Shown here one piece after another: positions 39,108 to 47,265 of a stretch of 64,000 nucleotides of DNA. This DNA comes from Streptomyces seoulensis (lineage in GTDB: Bacteria; Actinomycetota; Actinomycetes; Streptomycetales; Streptomycetaceae): NCBI GenBank assembly GCA_013364255.1, contig CP054936.1, positions 4,742,853-4,806,852 of the forward strand, in the 5' to 3' direction. The first letter of the stretch is position 1. Each line of letters begins with the position of its first letter. The position numbers and the translations under genes were made by a program. The notes under the pieces are model-generated. The model was not told the origin of the DNA. It did not search any database and saw nothing but the letters and a program-made list of their open reading frames with translations.

Positions 39108-41354
39108 ATGAGCCAGTCAGACGCCCAGGCAGCACAGGTCCAGCCGCTCCAGCCGGTCCAGCCCTCCGTGGGCGCGATCGCCGCCCACCGCTCGCACACC
39201 GTGGCGGCCGCGGTCTCCGACCTGGACCCCGACATCGACGCCGACCTCGACGGCTACGACGAGTCGGCGGACGGCGCCGACACCCTGCCGCAGGGCCGCT
39301 TCCTCGACCGCGAACGCAGCTGGCTCGCCTTCAACGAACGGGTCCTCGAACTCGCCGAGGACCCGAACACCCCCCTGCTGGAGCGCGCGAACTTCCTCGC
39401 CATCTTCGCCAGCAACCTGGACGAGTTCTTCATGGTCCGGGTGGCCGGCCTCAAGCGCCGCATCGCCACCGGCGTGGCCACCCGCTCCGCCTCCGGGCTC
39501 CAGCCCCGCGAGGTGCTGGAGATGATCTGGGCGCGCTCGCGCGAACTGATGGCCCGGCACGCCGCCTGCTACCACGAGGACGTCGCCCCCGCCCTGGCGG
39601 AGGAGGGCATCCACCTGGTGCGCTGGAGCGAACTGACGGACAAGGAGCAGGCCCGCCTGTTCACCCTCTTCCGCCAGCGCATCTTCCCCGTGCTGACCCC
39701 CCTCGCCGTCGACCCCGCGCACCCCTTCCCGTACATCTCCGGCCTCTCCCTGAACCTGGCCGTCGTGGTGCGCAACCCGGTCACCGGACACCGCCACTTC
39801 GCCCGCGTCAAGGTGCCCCCGCTGCTCAACCGCTTCCTGGAGAGCTCCCCCGGCCGCTACGTCCCCCTCGAGGACGTCATCGCCGCACACCTGGAGGAGC
39901 TGTTCCCGGGCATGGAGGTCCTGGAGCACCACACCTTCCGCCTCACCCGCAACGAGGACCTGGAGGTCGAGGAGGACGACACCGAGAACCTCCTCCAGGC
40001 CCTGGAGAAGGAGCTGATGCGGCGCCGCTTCGGGCCGCCGGTGCGCCTGGAGGTCGAGGAGTCCATCGACCGCGAGGTCCTGGACCTCCTGGTGCGCGAG
40101 CTGAAGATCGGCGAGGCCGAGGTCTACCCGCTGCCCGGCCCCCTCGACCTGACCGGCCTGTTCCGCATCCACAGCCTGGACCGGCCCGAGCTGAAGTACC
40201 CGAAGTTCATCGCCGGCACCCACCGCGACCTCGCCGAGGTCGAATCGGCCTCCCCGCCGGACATCTTCGCCGCGCTGCGCAGCCGCGATGTCCTGCTGCA
40301 CCACCCCTACGACTCCTTCTCCACCTCCGTGCAGGCCTTCCTGGAGCAGGCCGCCGCCGACCCCGACGTCCTCGCCATCAAGCAGACCCTGTACCGGACC
40401 TCGGGCGACTCCCCGATCGTGGACGCGCTCATAGACGCCGCCGAGTCCGGCAAGCAGGTCCTCGTCCTGGTCGAGATCAAGGCCCGCTTCGACGAGCACG
40501 CCAACATCAAGTGGGCGCGCAAACTGGAGGAGGCCGGCTGCCACGTCGTCTACGGCCTCGTCGGCCTGAAGACGCACTGCAAGCTGTCGCTGGTGGTCCG
40601 TCAGGAGGGCGACGACACGCTGCGCCGCTACAGCCACGTCGGCACCGGCAACTACCACCCCAAGACCGCCCGCCTCTACGAGGACCTCGGCCTGCTCACC
40701 GCCGACCCGCAGGTCGGCGCGGACCTCTCCGACCTCTTCAACCGGCTCTCCGGCTACTCCCGCCGCGAGACCTACCGCCGCCTGCTCGTCGCCCCCAAGT
40801 CCCTGCGCGACGGCCTGGTCTCCCGCATCCACAAGGAGATCCAGCACCACCGCGCCGGACGCCCCGCGTTCATCCGTATCAAGGTCAACTCCATGGTCGA
40901 CGAGGCGGTCGTCGACGCGCTGTACGCCGCCTCGCAGGCCGGCGTCCCCGTCGACGTGTGGGTGCGCGGCATCTGCGCGCTGCGCCCCGGCGTCCCCGGC
41001 CTGTCGGAGAACATCCGCGTCCGCTCCATCCTCGGCCGCTTCCTGGAGCACTCCCGCGTCTTCGGGTTCGGCGGCGGCGGCGAACCCGAGATGTGGATCG
41101 GCAGCGCCGACATGATGCACCGCAACCTCGACCGCCGCATCGAGGCCCTGGTCCGGGTCACCGACCCCACCCACCGGGCCACGCTCAACCGGCTGCTCGA
41201 GACCGGCATGTCCGACACCACCGCCTCCTGGCACCTCGGCCCGGACGGCGAGTGGACCCGGCACGCGACCGATCCGGACGGCCAGCCCCTGCGCAACGTT
41301 CAGGAGATGCTCATAGACGCCCGGAGGCGCCGGCGTGGCACAGCGACACCTTGA
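39108..41354 (+). CDS. ppk: Polyphosphate kinase 1
   Basis: PPK1 reversibly polymerises the gamma-phosphate of ATP into polyphosphate. With the start at ATG 39108 the product has 748 residues. The N domain opens with FLDRERSWLAFNERVLELAE; the two phospholipase D-like catalytic domains contain RYSHVGTGNYHPKTARLYED, which includes the autophosphorylated His, and later DVWVRGICALRPGVPG and MWIGSADMMHRNLDRRIE. An in-frame ATG at 38997 would add 37 Pro-rich residues and is possible. The 3' end overlaps the CHAD gene by 20 bases. It belongs with pit, pst and the CHAD protein in phosphate homeostasis. Confidence 0.96.
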   Translation: MSQSDAQAAQVQPLQPVQPSVGAIAAHRSHTVAAAVSDLDPDIDADLDGYDESADGADTLPQGRFLDRERSWLAFNERVLELAEDPNTPLLERANFLAIFASNLDEFFMVRVAGLKRRIATGVATRSASGLQPREVLEMIWARSRELMARHAACYHEDVAPALAEEGIHLVRWSELTDKEQARLFTLFRQRIFPVLTPLAVDPAHPFPYISGLSLNLAVVVRNPVTGHRHFARVKVPPLLNRFLESSPGRYVPLEDVIAAHLEELFPGMEVLEHHTFRLTRNEDLEVEEDDTENLLQALEKELMRRRFGPPVRLEVEESIDREVLDLLVRELKIGEAEVYPLPGPLDLTGLFRIHSLDRPELKYPKFIAGTHRDLAEVESASPPDIFAALRSRDVLLHHPYDSFSTSVQAFLEQAAADPDVLAIKQTLYRTSGDSPIVDALIDAAESGKQVLVLVEIKARFDEHANIKWARKLEEAGCHVVYGLVGLKTHCKLSLVVRQEGDDTLRRYSHVGTGNYHPKTARLYEDLGLLTADPQVGADLSDLFNRLSGYSRRETYRRLLVAPKSLRDGLVSRIHKEIQHHRAGRPAFIRIKVNSMVDEAVVDALYAASQAGVPVDVWVRGICALRPGVPGLSENIRVRSILGRFLEHSRVFGFGGGGEPEMWIGSADMMHRNLDRRIEALVRVTDPTHRATLNRLLETGMSDTTASWHLGPDGEWTRHATDPDGQPLRNVQEMLIDARRRRRGTATP

Positions 41355-42525
41355 CCCGACGGATTCCACGGCCGCCGCCGCGTCCGTGCCCGCCGCCGCC
41401 CTCGCGGCGTATCTGCGCGCCCAGGCGACGGAGTTCCTGCGCGCCCTGCGCCTGCACCAGGAGAGCGGCGGCGTGGCGGGCGGCCCGGCGGAGCCCGTCG
41501 ACGCGGCGCGCGCCCTGCGCCGCTCGGCCCGCCGCATCAGCGGCAGCCTGCACACCTTCCGCCCCCTGCTGGAGGAGGCCTGGGCGGAGGAACTCCGTCC
41601 CGAACTCGCCTGGCTCTCCGGCACCCTGGCCCTGGAACACGCCTGCCACTCCCGCCTGGACCGCCTGCTCCAGGCCCTGAACCGCCTCTCCCCGCGGGCC
41701 GACGCGCCCGCGGACGCGCTCGTCGAGGTGGCCGCGGGCAGTCGTGCCGCCGGATCGCCGGGGGCCGCCGCCGCACCGGAGCCCGCCGCCGGCGCCCGGG
41801 GCAGAGCGGCCGCCGCGGCGCCCGCCACGGCACCCGCCGGCCCGGTCCCCCGTCCCACGGCTCCGGCGAAAGGCCCCGCGCCCTCGGACCGGGGCAACCT
41901 CACCGTCGGCGCCGCCAAGGCGGGCGCCCTGCTCGACCGCCAGCTCACCCTGGCCCGCACCCGCGCCCACTCCACCGCCCTCCAGGCCCTCGGCTCCGCC
42001 CGCTTCCACGCGGTGGCCGACAAGGTCGCCGTCCTCGCCAGCGACGTCCCGCTCACCCCGGCCGCGCACACCGCCGACCTGCGTCCCCTGGCCGCCGCGG
42101 CCGAGGAGCGGCTGACCGACGCCGTCGCCGCGCTGCCGCTGGTCACCGCGGGCAGCCCGTACAACGCGGCGGCGCTGGTCCACGGCCTGTCCCCGGACCC
42201 GGCGCCGCACCCGCAGGACGCCCCCTGGCACCAGGTCCGCCTGCTGCTGCGCCTGCACCGCTACGCCGGCGAGGCGCTGCGCGGCGGCGAGGACCTGGAC
42301 GCGCCGGTGGACCCGCGGCTGCTGGCGGCCGGCCAAGCGCTCAACCGGCACCGGGACGCCGCCGAGGCGGCGGCGGCCGCGTCGGCGGCGGCCCGCACCC
42401 CGCGCATCGCCCCGGCGACCGCGTACGCGCTCGGCGTGCTCCACGCCGACCAGCGGCACGAGGTGGAGGCGGCACGGTTCGCCTTCCAGCAGTCCTGGCA
42501 GAAACGGACGGTCGGCGCCGGCTGA
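41335..42525 (+). CDS. CHAD-domain protein (polyphosphate-binding)
   Basis: A 396-residue alpha-helical protein with CHAD features: conserved basic and His residues in VDAARALRRSARRISGSLHT, then LLEEAWAEELRPELAWLSGT and a late LLLRLHRYAGEAL. CHAD proteins bind polyphosphate through a basic channel. A low-complexity Ala/Pro insert (about 125-185) separates two helical halves. The GTG start with GGAGGCGCC lies within the end of ppk (20-base overlap), so the two should be made together. Confidence 0.9.
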   Translation: MAQRHLDPTDSTAAAASVPAAALAAYLRAQATEFLRALRLHQESGGVAGGPAEPVDAARALRRSARRISGSLHTFRPLLEEAWAEELRPELAWLSGTLALEHACHSRLDRLLQALNRLSPRADAPADALVEVAAGSRAAGSPGAAAAPEPAAGARGRAAAAAPATAPAGPVPRPTAPAKGPAPSDRGNLTVGAAKAGALLDRQLTLARTRAHSTALQALGSARFHAVADKVAVLASDVPLTPAAHTADLRPLAAAAEERLTDAVAALPLVTAGSPYNAAALVHGLSPDPAPHPQDAPWHQVRLLLRLHRYAGEALRGGEDLDAPVDPRLLAAGQALNRHRDAAEAAAAASAAARTPRIAPATAYALGVLHADQRHEVEAARFAFQQSWQKRTVGAG

Positions 42526-42598
42526 GCGCGGCGCCGGCGCGCCACCGCCCGGAACCGCGGTACCGAATCACCACCCCGCGCCCGTCAGCCGCCCACCG

Positions 42599-42808
42599 TC
42601 AGCCGCCCCCCGTGTGCCCCTCCGCGTCCGTGCGCGCCAGGCTGCGCGCCCGGCGCGCGGGCCCGCGCCAGCCGCAGCTGCACCGCGCCACGCAGAAGCG
42701 GCCCTGCTCGGCGGTCGTCGTGCGATGGTCGGGGCGCCCCTGGTACTCCGGGGCGTTCCGCTGCTCCTGGCCGGGGCCCTGCCCCTCCTGCTGCGCCACG
42801 CCCACCAC
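42599..42808 (-). CDS. Small Cys-containing protein (69 residues)
   Basis: GTG at 42808 (or the next codon, GTG 42805). The product begins VAQQEGQGPGQEQR and ends with RFCVARCSCGWRGPARRARS followed by an acidic DAEGH segment. Three Cys in a C-x3-C-x-C cluster (39, 43, 45) could bind zinc. Nearly every codon ends in G or C, which strongly favours this frame. I have a memory of similar CGWxGPxRRARSLAR proteins in other Streptomyces, but no function. It is convergent with the CHAD gene. Confidence 0.6.
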   Translation of the reverse strand: MVGVAQQEGQGPGQEQRNAPEYQGRPDHRTTTAEQGRFCVARCSCGWRGPARRARSLARTDAEGHTGGG

Positions 42809-42910
42809 GCTACCCAGGCCGGGTGAACGCCCGGTTGCGGTTCGCGGTGGCGGCGGTCCCCGCGCGTGACGGGGCCCCCCACCCGTCGTTATCCGGACGA
42901 GGAGGGGCCC

Positions 42911-43783
42911 GTGACGGACGTACCGGCTGGGGGTAGGCAGGCGATGGCCAAGCGGCAGCGACGGCAGAGGGACGGCGCGGTGTTCGCGGCGGGGCTGCTG
43001 CTCTGCGCGTGCGTCTCGGGATGCGCCGGAGTGGGCGCCGCCTCCGAGGACACCCGCGCCGCCGACGATCCGGTGCGCACCCTGCGCCACGCCCCCGAGG
43101 CGCTGCTGTCGGCGGGCAGTTCGCAAACCCGTACGGCGATGGAGATGGCCACCGGCGGGACCCGGGTGACGATCCGCGGCGAGGGCGCCTACGACTTCCG
43201 CGGGCAGCTCGGACAGCTCACCGTGGTGCTGCCCACCGATCCGGCCGGGGCCCCCGAGCACGTGCCGATCGTGGAGCTCCTCGCGCCGGGCGCCCTGTTC
43301 ATGAAGCACCGGGGCGCGGGCGTGCCCGCCGACAAGTGGGTGCGGGTGGCGACGGCGACGCTGTCCGACGGCAACCTCGTCACCGGCGGCGCCACCGACC
43401 CGCTCGTCGCGGCCGGGGTGCTGCGCGGGACGCGCAGGGCGACGTACCTGGGGCGTACCGAGGTGGCGGGGGTGGCGGTGCGGCACTTCCGGGGCACCGC
43501 CGACCTGGCGCTGGCGGCGCGGGCCGCCTCGGGGGCCGACCGGGCGGCGCTGCGGGCGGCGGCGAAAGGGTTCGCCACGGCGCAGGTGCCGTTCGACGCG
43601 TACCTCGACGACCAGGGCCGTGTCCGCAAGCTCCGGCAGAGCTTCTCGTTCGTCAACGGCCGCAGCCGCAGCCCGGTGGCCGTCGACTCCACGACGCTGC
43701 TGTTCGCCTTCGGCACCCGGGTCACCGTGACCCTGCCGCACGCCCGGGACATCTACACCGGCCGTATCGCCGAGGCGAACTAG
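42911..43783 (+). CDS. Lipoprotein, possibly LppX/LprG-like
   Basis: A 290-residue protein with a lipobox (LLLCACVSGCAG; lipidated Cys in VSGC) after a basic N-terminus, so it should be anchored to the outer face of the membrane. The mature part is beta-rich (TRVTIRGEGAYDFRGQLGQL, PFDAYLDDQGRVRKLRQSFS) and resembles the LolA-like fold of LppX/LprG lipid-carrying lipoproteins; that link is tentative. GTG 42911 has a strong GAGGAGGGG ribosome-binding site; ATG 42944 is an alternative. Confidence 0.75.
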   Translation: MTDVPAGGRQAMAKRQRRQRDGAVFAAGLLLCACVSGCAGVGAASEDTRAADDPVRTLRHAPEALLSAGSSQTRTAMEMATGGTRVTIRGEGAYDFRGQLGQLTVVLPTDPAGAPEHVPIVELLAPGALFMKHRGAGVPADKWVRVATATLSDGNLVTGGATDPLVAAGVLRGTRRATYLGRTEVAGVAVRHFRGTADLALAARAASGADRAALRAAAKGFATAQVPFDAYLDDQGRVRKLRQSFSFVNGRSRSPVAVDSTTLLFAFGTRVTVTLPHARDIYTGRIAEAN

Positions 43784-43859
43784 CCCTTACGTGCCATGCG
43801 CACGACCCCCGCCCTCCCTACTCTAGGAAGCCGGTGACGGCAGAGAAGAGGTGACGCGC

Positions 43860-44030
43860 GTGGCTCCGGTCGGCGGTACGGCAGTTCAGGACCACGTGGC
43901 CCTCGCCGAGATCGAACTGTGCGGGGAGCTGATCATCGCGGCGTCGGCGGCCCGGGGGCGGCTCAGTCTGGAGTACATCGACGAGGTGCTGAGGGTGACC
44001 GAGGAGCGACGGACGGAAACCGGCCGGTGA
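43860..44030 (+). CDS. Small acidic helical protein (56 residues)
   Basis: GTG 43860, with GAAGAGGTG 6-8 bases upstream. The product contains DHVALAEIELCGELIIAASA and then RLSLEYIDEVLRVTEERR, two amphipathic helices with a single Cys. The pattern occurs in other streptomycete small proteins, as far as I remember, without known role. TACTCT at 43819-43824 may be its -10. Confidence 0.7.
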   Translation: MAPVGGTAVQDHVALAEIELCGELIIAASAARGRLSLEYIDEVLRVTEERRTETGR

Positions 44031-44082
44031 GTTCCGGCACGGCGACCGCCGCCGTGTGACTCACGTCACCGCGTCGCGCGCG

Positions 44083-44430
44083 TCACGTCCGCAGCAGCCG
44101 GCCGATCGCCTTCGTGGCCTCCTCGACCTTGGCGTCGATCTCGGCGCCGCCCTTGACGGCCGCGTCGGCCACGCAGTGCCGCAGGTGCTCCTCCAGCAGT
44201 TGCAGCGCGAAGGACTGGAGGGCCTTGGTGGAGGCGGACACCTGGGTGAGTATGTCGATGCAGTAGACGTCCTCGTCGACCATGCGCTGCAGGCCCCGGA
44301 TCTGGCCCTCGATCCGGCGCAGCCGCTTGAGGTGCTCGTCCTTCTGCTTGTGGTAGCCGTGGGTGACGTGCTCCGGCCCGCCCTGTTCGCTCTCGCAGGG
44401 CGCCGTCGCGCCGGCCTCGGTGGTCGTCAT
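44083..44430 (-). CDS. csoR: Copper-sensing transcriptional repressor CsoR
   Basis: CsoR is an all-helical tetrameric repressor that releases copper-efflux genes when Cu(I) binds. The 115-residue product has the ligand set Cys57 (DEDVYCIDIL), His82 and Cys86 (LLEEHLRHC), with the exact C-x24-H-x3-C spacing of the family, and HKQKDEHLKRLRRIEGQIRG in the DNA-binding helix. ATG 44430 follows AGGAGG. A palindromic box (44463-44479) lies 33 bases upstream and is a likely operator for autoregulation. No copper ATPase is adjacent. Confidence 0.92.
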   Translation of the reverse strand: MTTTEAGATAPCESEQGGPEHVTHGYHKQKDEHLKRLRRIEGQIRGLQRMVDEDVYCIDILTQVSASTKALQSFALQLLEEHLRHCVADAAVKGGAEIDAKVEEATKAIGRLLRT

Positions 44431-44462
44431 CGCGTCCTCCTGCTGGAACAAGATGGGCAGAC

Positions 44463-44479
44463 ATACCCCTGCCCGGTAT
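44463..44479. promoter_or_regulatory. Probable CsoR operator
   Basis: ATACC-CCTGCCC-GGTAT: inverted repeat with a G/C-tract core, matching the TAcCC...GGGTA style of CsoR operators, between the divergent csoR and DUF47-pit genes. It may also influence the phosphate genes, though they start 155 bases away. Confidence 0.65.
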
Positions 44480-44633
44480 ATGGTAACGAATTTTCCGGGG
44501 TACAGGAGCCTTGGTCCGCCCCCGTGCCGACCACTGTGCCTGATGGGCGACACTGGGGACGGCCCCTTAGCCGTGGCCGGATGATGCGCTTAGCATCACC
44601 CTGACCGAAACCGAAGCACCCCGAGGACCACAC

Positions 44634-45254
44634 GTGCGCTTTCGTCTGACCCCCAGGGAGACGAGCTTCTATGACATGTTCGCCGCGTCCGCGGACAACA
44701 TCGTCACGGGCTCGAAGCTCCTGATGGAACTGCTCGGGGCGGACTCCTCCGCCCGGGGCGAGATCGCAGAGCGCATGCGGGCCGCGGAGCACGCGGGCGA
44801 CGACGCCACACACGCGATCTTCCACCAGCTGAACTCCTCCTTCATCACGCCCTTCGACCGCGAGGACATCTACTCCCTCGCCTCGTCCCTCGACGACATC
44901 ATGGACTTCATGGAGGAGGCCGTCGACCTGGTCGTCCTCTACAACGTCGAGGAACTGCCCAAGGGCGTCGAGCAGCAGATCGAGGTGCTGGCGCGGGCCG
45001 CGGAGCTCACGGCGGAGGCCATGCCGCACCTGCGGACCATGGACAACCTCACCGAGTACTGGATCGAGGTGAACCGCCTGGAGAACCAGGCGGACCAGAT
45101 CCACCGCAAGCTCCTCGCCCACCTGTTCAACGGCAAGTACGACGCGATCGAGGTGCTGAAGCTCAAGCAGATCGTGGACGTGCTGGAGGAGGCGGCGGAC
45201 GCCTTCGAGCACGTGGCGAACACGGTGGAGACCATCGCGGTCAAGGAGTCCTGA
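44634..45254 (+). CDS. DUF47 (PhoU-like) accessory protein of Pit transporter
   Basis: A 206-residue all-helical protein of the DUF47/PhoU-like group, beginning MRFRLTPRETSFYDMFAASA. Acidic metal-binding motifs are visible in EHAGDDATHAIFHQL and FDREDIYSLASSLDDIMDF. These proteins are encoded directly before Pit transporters and modulate them. The gene ends 7 bases before the pit start, so they form an operon. GTG 44634 is the start. Confidence 0.9.
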   Translation: MRFRLTPRETSFYDMFAASADNIVTGSKLLMELLGADSSARGEIAERMRAAEHAGDDATHAIFHQLNSSFITPFDREDIYSLASSLDDIMDFMEEAVDLVVLYNVEELPKGVEQQIEVLARAAELTAEAMPHLRTMDNLTEYWIEVNRLENQADQIHRKLLAHLFNGKYDAIEVLKLKQIVDVLEEAADAFEHVANTVETIAVKES

Positions 45255-45261
45255 GGCGTCC

Positions 45262-46260
45262 ATGGACACCTTCGCTCTGATACTGACCATCCTGGTCGCG
45301 CTCGGTTTCGCGTACACCAACGGCTTCCACGACTCCGCCAACGCCATCGCCACCTCCGTGTCGACCCGCGCGCTCACGCCGCGGGCCGCGCTGGCGATGG
45401 CCGCGGTGATGAACCTCGCCGGCGCCTTCCTCGGCAGCGGCATCGCCAAGACGGTCAGCGAGGGCCTGATCGACACGCCCACCGGCGGCCAGGGCATGGC
45501 CATCCTCTTCGCGGCCCTGCTCGGCGGCGTCGTGTGGAACCTGGTCACCTGGTACTTCGGCCTGCCCTCGTCCTCCTCGCACGCCCTGTTCGGCGGCCTG
45601 GTCGGCGCGGCGCTGGCCGGCGGCACGGCGGTGCACTGGTCGGGAGTCCTCGACAAGATCGTCATCCCGATGTTCCTGTCCCCGGTGGTCGGCCTGGTCG
45701 GCGGCTACCTGGTGATGACGGCGATCATGTGGATCTTCCGCCGCGCCAACCCGCACAAGGCCAAGCGCGGCTTCCGCATAGCGCAGACCGTCTCGGCGGC
45801 CGGCATGGCCCTCGGCCACGGTCTCCAGGACGCGCAGAAGACCATGGGCGTCGTGGTGATGGCGCTGGTCATCGGCGGCGCCGAGACCTACGGCGACCCC
45901 ATCCCGGTGTGGGTGAAGCTGGTCTCCGCGCTGATGCTGTCGCTGGGCACCTACGCGGGCGGCTGGCGCATCATGCGCACCCTGGGCCGCAAGATCATCG
46001 AGCTGGACCCGCCGCAGGGCTTCGCCGCCGAGGCGACCGGCGCGTCGATCATGTTCGGCACGGCGTTCCTGTTCAAGGCGCCGATCTCCACCACCCATGT
46101 GATCACCTCCGCGATCATGGGCGTGGGCGCGACCAAGCGGGTCAACGCGGTCCGCTGGGGCGTCGCCAAGAACATCGTGCTCGGCTGGTTCATCACCATG
46201 CCGGCCGCGGCGCTGGTGGCGGCCGCCGCCTTCTCCCTGATCAACCTGGCGTTCCTGTAG
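45262..46260 (+). CDS. pit: Low-affinity inorganic phosphate transporter (Pit family)
   Basis: A 332-residue membrane protein of the PiT family, which imports metal-phosphate complexes using the proton gradient. The duplicated PiT signature is seen as YTNGFHDSANAIATSVSTRA near the N-terminus and GHGLQDAQKTMGVVVMAL in the second half. About ten hydrophobic helices are spread along the chain. It is co-transcribed with the DUF47 gene and convergent with the high-affinity pst operon, giving both phosphate uptake systems side by side. Confidence 0.93.
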   Translation: MDTFALILTILVALGFAYTNGFHDSANAIATSVSTRALTPRAALAMAAVMNLAGAFLGSGIAKTVSEGLIDTPTGGQGMAILFAALLGGVVWNLVTWYFGLPSSSSHALFGGLVGAALAGGTAVHWSGVLDKIVIPMFLSPVVGLVGGYLVMTAIMWIFRRANPHKAKRGFRIAQTVSAAGMALGHGLQDAQKTMGVVVMALVIGGAETYGDPIPVWVKLVSALMLSLGTYAGGWRIMRTLGRKIIELDPPQGFAAEATGASIMFGTAFLFKAPISTTHVITSAIMGVGATKRVNAVRWGVAKNIVLGWFITMPAAALVAAAAFSLINLAFL

Positions 46261-46303
46261 AAAACGCCGCGCGCCGAGCGCGTAGGTAGCCGAGCGCATA
46301 CGT

Positions 46304-46339
46304 AAGGGCCCGCCCCGGGCAAACCGGGAACGGGCCCTT
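46304..46339. terminator. Bidirectional terminator between pit and pstB
   Basis: AAGGGCCCG pairs with CGGGCCCTT, with an inner CCCGG/CCGGG pairing, forming a long interrupted stem between the two convergent genes. Confidence 0.8.
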
Positions 46340-46417
46340 CCGCGTCCTCGCGGTGGCACCGCCATGCAGCACCGCGAGGGGACTCGCCGGCCCCGTCGCC
46401 GAGGACGGGCGCCGGGA

Positions 46418-47194
46418 TCAGCCGAAGCGGCCGGAGATGTAGTCCTCCGTGGCCTGCACCGACGGGTTGGAGAAGATCCGCTCGGTGTCGTCGATCTCGA
46501 TCAGCCGGCCCGGCTGGCCGACCGCGGCCAGGTTGAAGAACGCGGTGCGGTCCGAGACCCGGGCGGCCTGCTGCATGTTGTGCGTCACGATGACGATCGT
46601 GAAGCGCTCCTTCAGCTCGCCGATCAGGTCCTCGATGGCGAGGGTCGAGATCGGGTCGAGGGCGGAGCACGGCTCGTCCATGAGCAGCACCTTCGGCTCG
46701 ACCGCGATCGCGCGGGCGATGCACAGCCGCTGCTGCTGGCCGCCGGACAGGCCCGAGCCCGGCTTGTTCAGCCGGTCCTTGACCTCGTTCCACAGGTTGG
46801 CGCCCTTGAGCGACTTCTCGACGATGTCGTTCAGCTCGCTCTTGCGGTACTTGCCGTTCAGCCGCAGCCCCGCCGCCACGTTGTCGAAGATCGACATGGT
46901 GGGGAAGGGGTTGGGCCGCTGGAAGACCATGCCCACCTCGCGGCGGACGGAGACCGGGTCGATGCCGGAGCCGTAGAGATCCTCTGAGTCGAGCATCACC
47001 TTGCCCTCGACCCGGCCGCCGGGGGTGACCTCGTGCATGCGGTTCAGGGTGCGCAGGAACGTCGACTTGCCGCAGCCGGACGGCCCGATGAAGGCCGTCA
47101 CCGAACGCGGCTCGACCGTCATCGAGATGTCCTCGATCGCCTTGTGGGAGCCGTAGTAGGCGGTGAGTCCGCTCACGTCGATTCGCTTGGCCAT
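46418..47194 (-). CDS. pstB: Phosphate ABC transporter ATP-binding protein
   Basis: PstB drives high-affinity phosphate import. The 258-residue protein has Walker A FIGPSGCGKSTFLRTLNRMH, Q-loop VFQRPNPFPTMS, signature GSGLSGGQQQRLCIARA, Walker B VLLMDEPCSALDP and switch His in IVTHNMQQAARVSD, all typical of PstB. Start ATG 47194. It is last in pstSCAB, with a 71-base gap from pstA. Confidence 0.97.
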   Translation of the reverse strand: MAKRIDVSGLTAYYGSHKAIEDISMTVEPRSVTAFIGPSGCGKSTFLRTLNRMHEVTPGGRVEGKVMLDSEDLYGSGIDPVSVRREVGMVFQRPNPFPTMSIFDNVAAGLRLNGKYRKSELNDIVEKSLKGANLWNEVKDRLNKPGSGLSGGQQQRLCIARAIAVEPKVLLMDEPCSALDPISTLAIEDLIGELKERFTIVIVTHNMQQAARVSDRTAFFNLAAVGQPGRLIEIDDTERIFSNPSVQATEDYISGRFG

Positions 47195-47265
47195 GACTGG
47201 TTCACTTCCAAAAAGTCTGGGTGTCGCCGGAAGGGCTCGCGCGGCGCCGGCCGCGCGTCGGTGCT

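Noticed and set aside
39117..42164. 1015-codon open frame on the minus strand
   Set aside because: Lies wholly opposite ppk and the CHAD gene, has no known domain and its composition is that of a mirror frame in high-G+C DNA.
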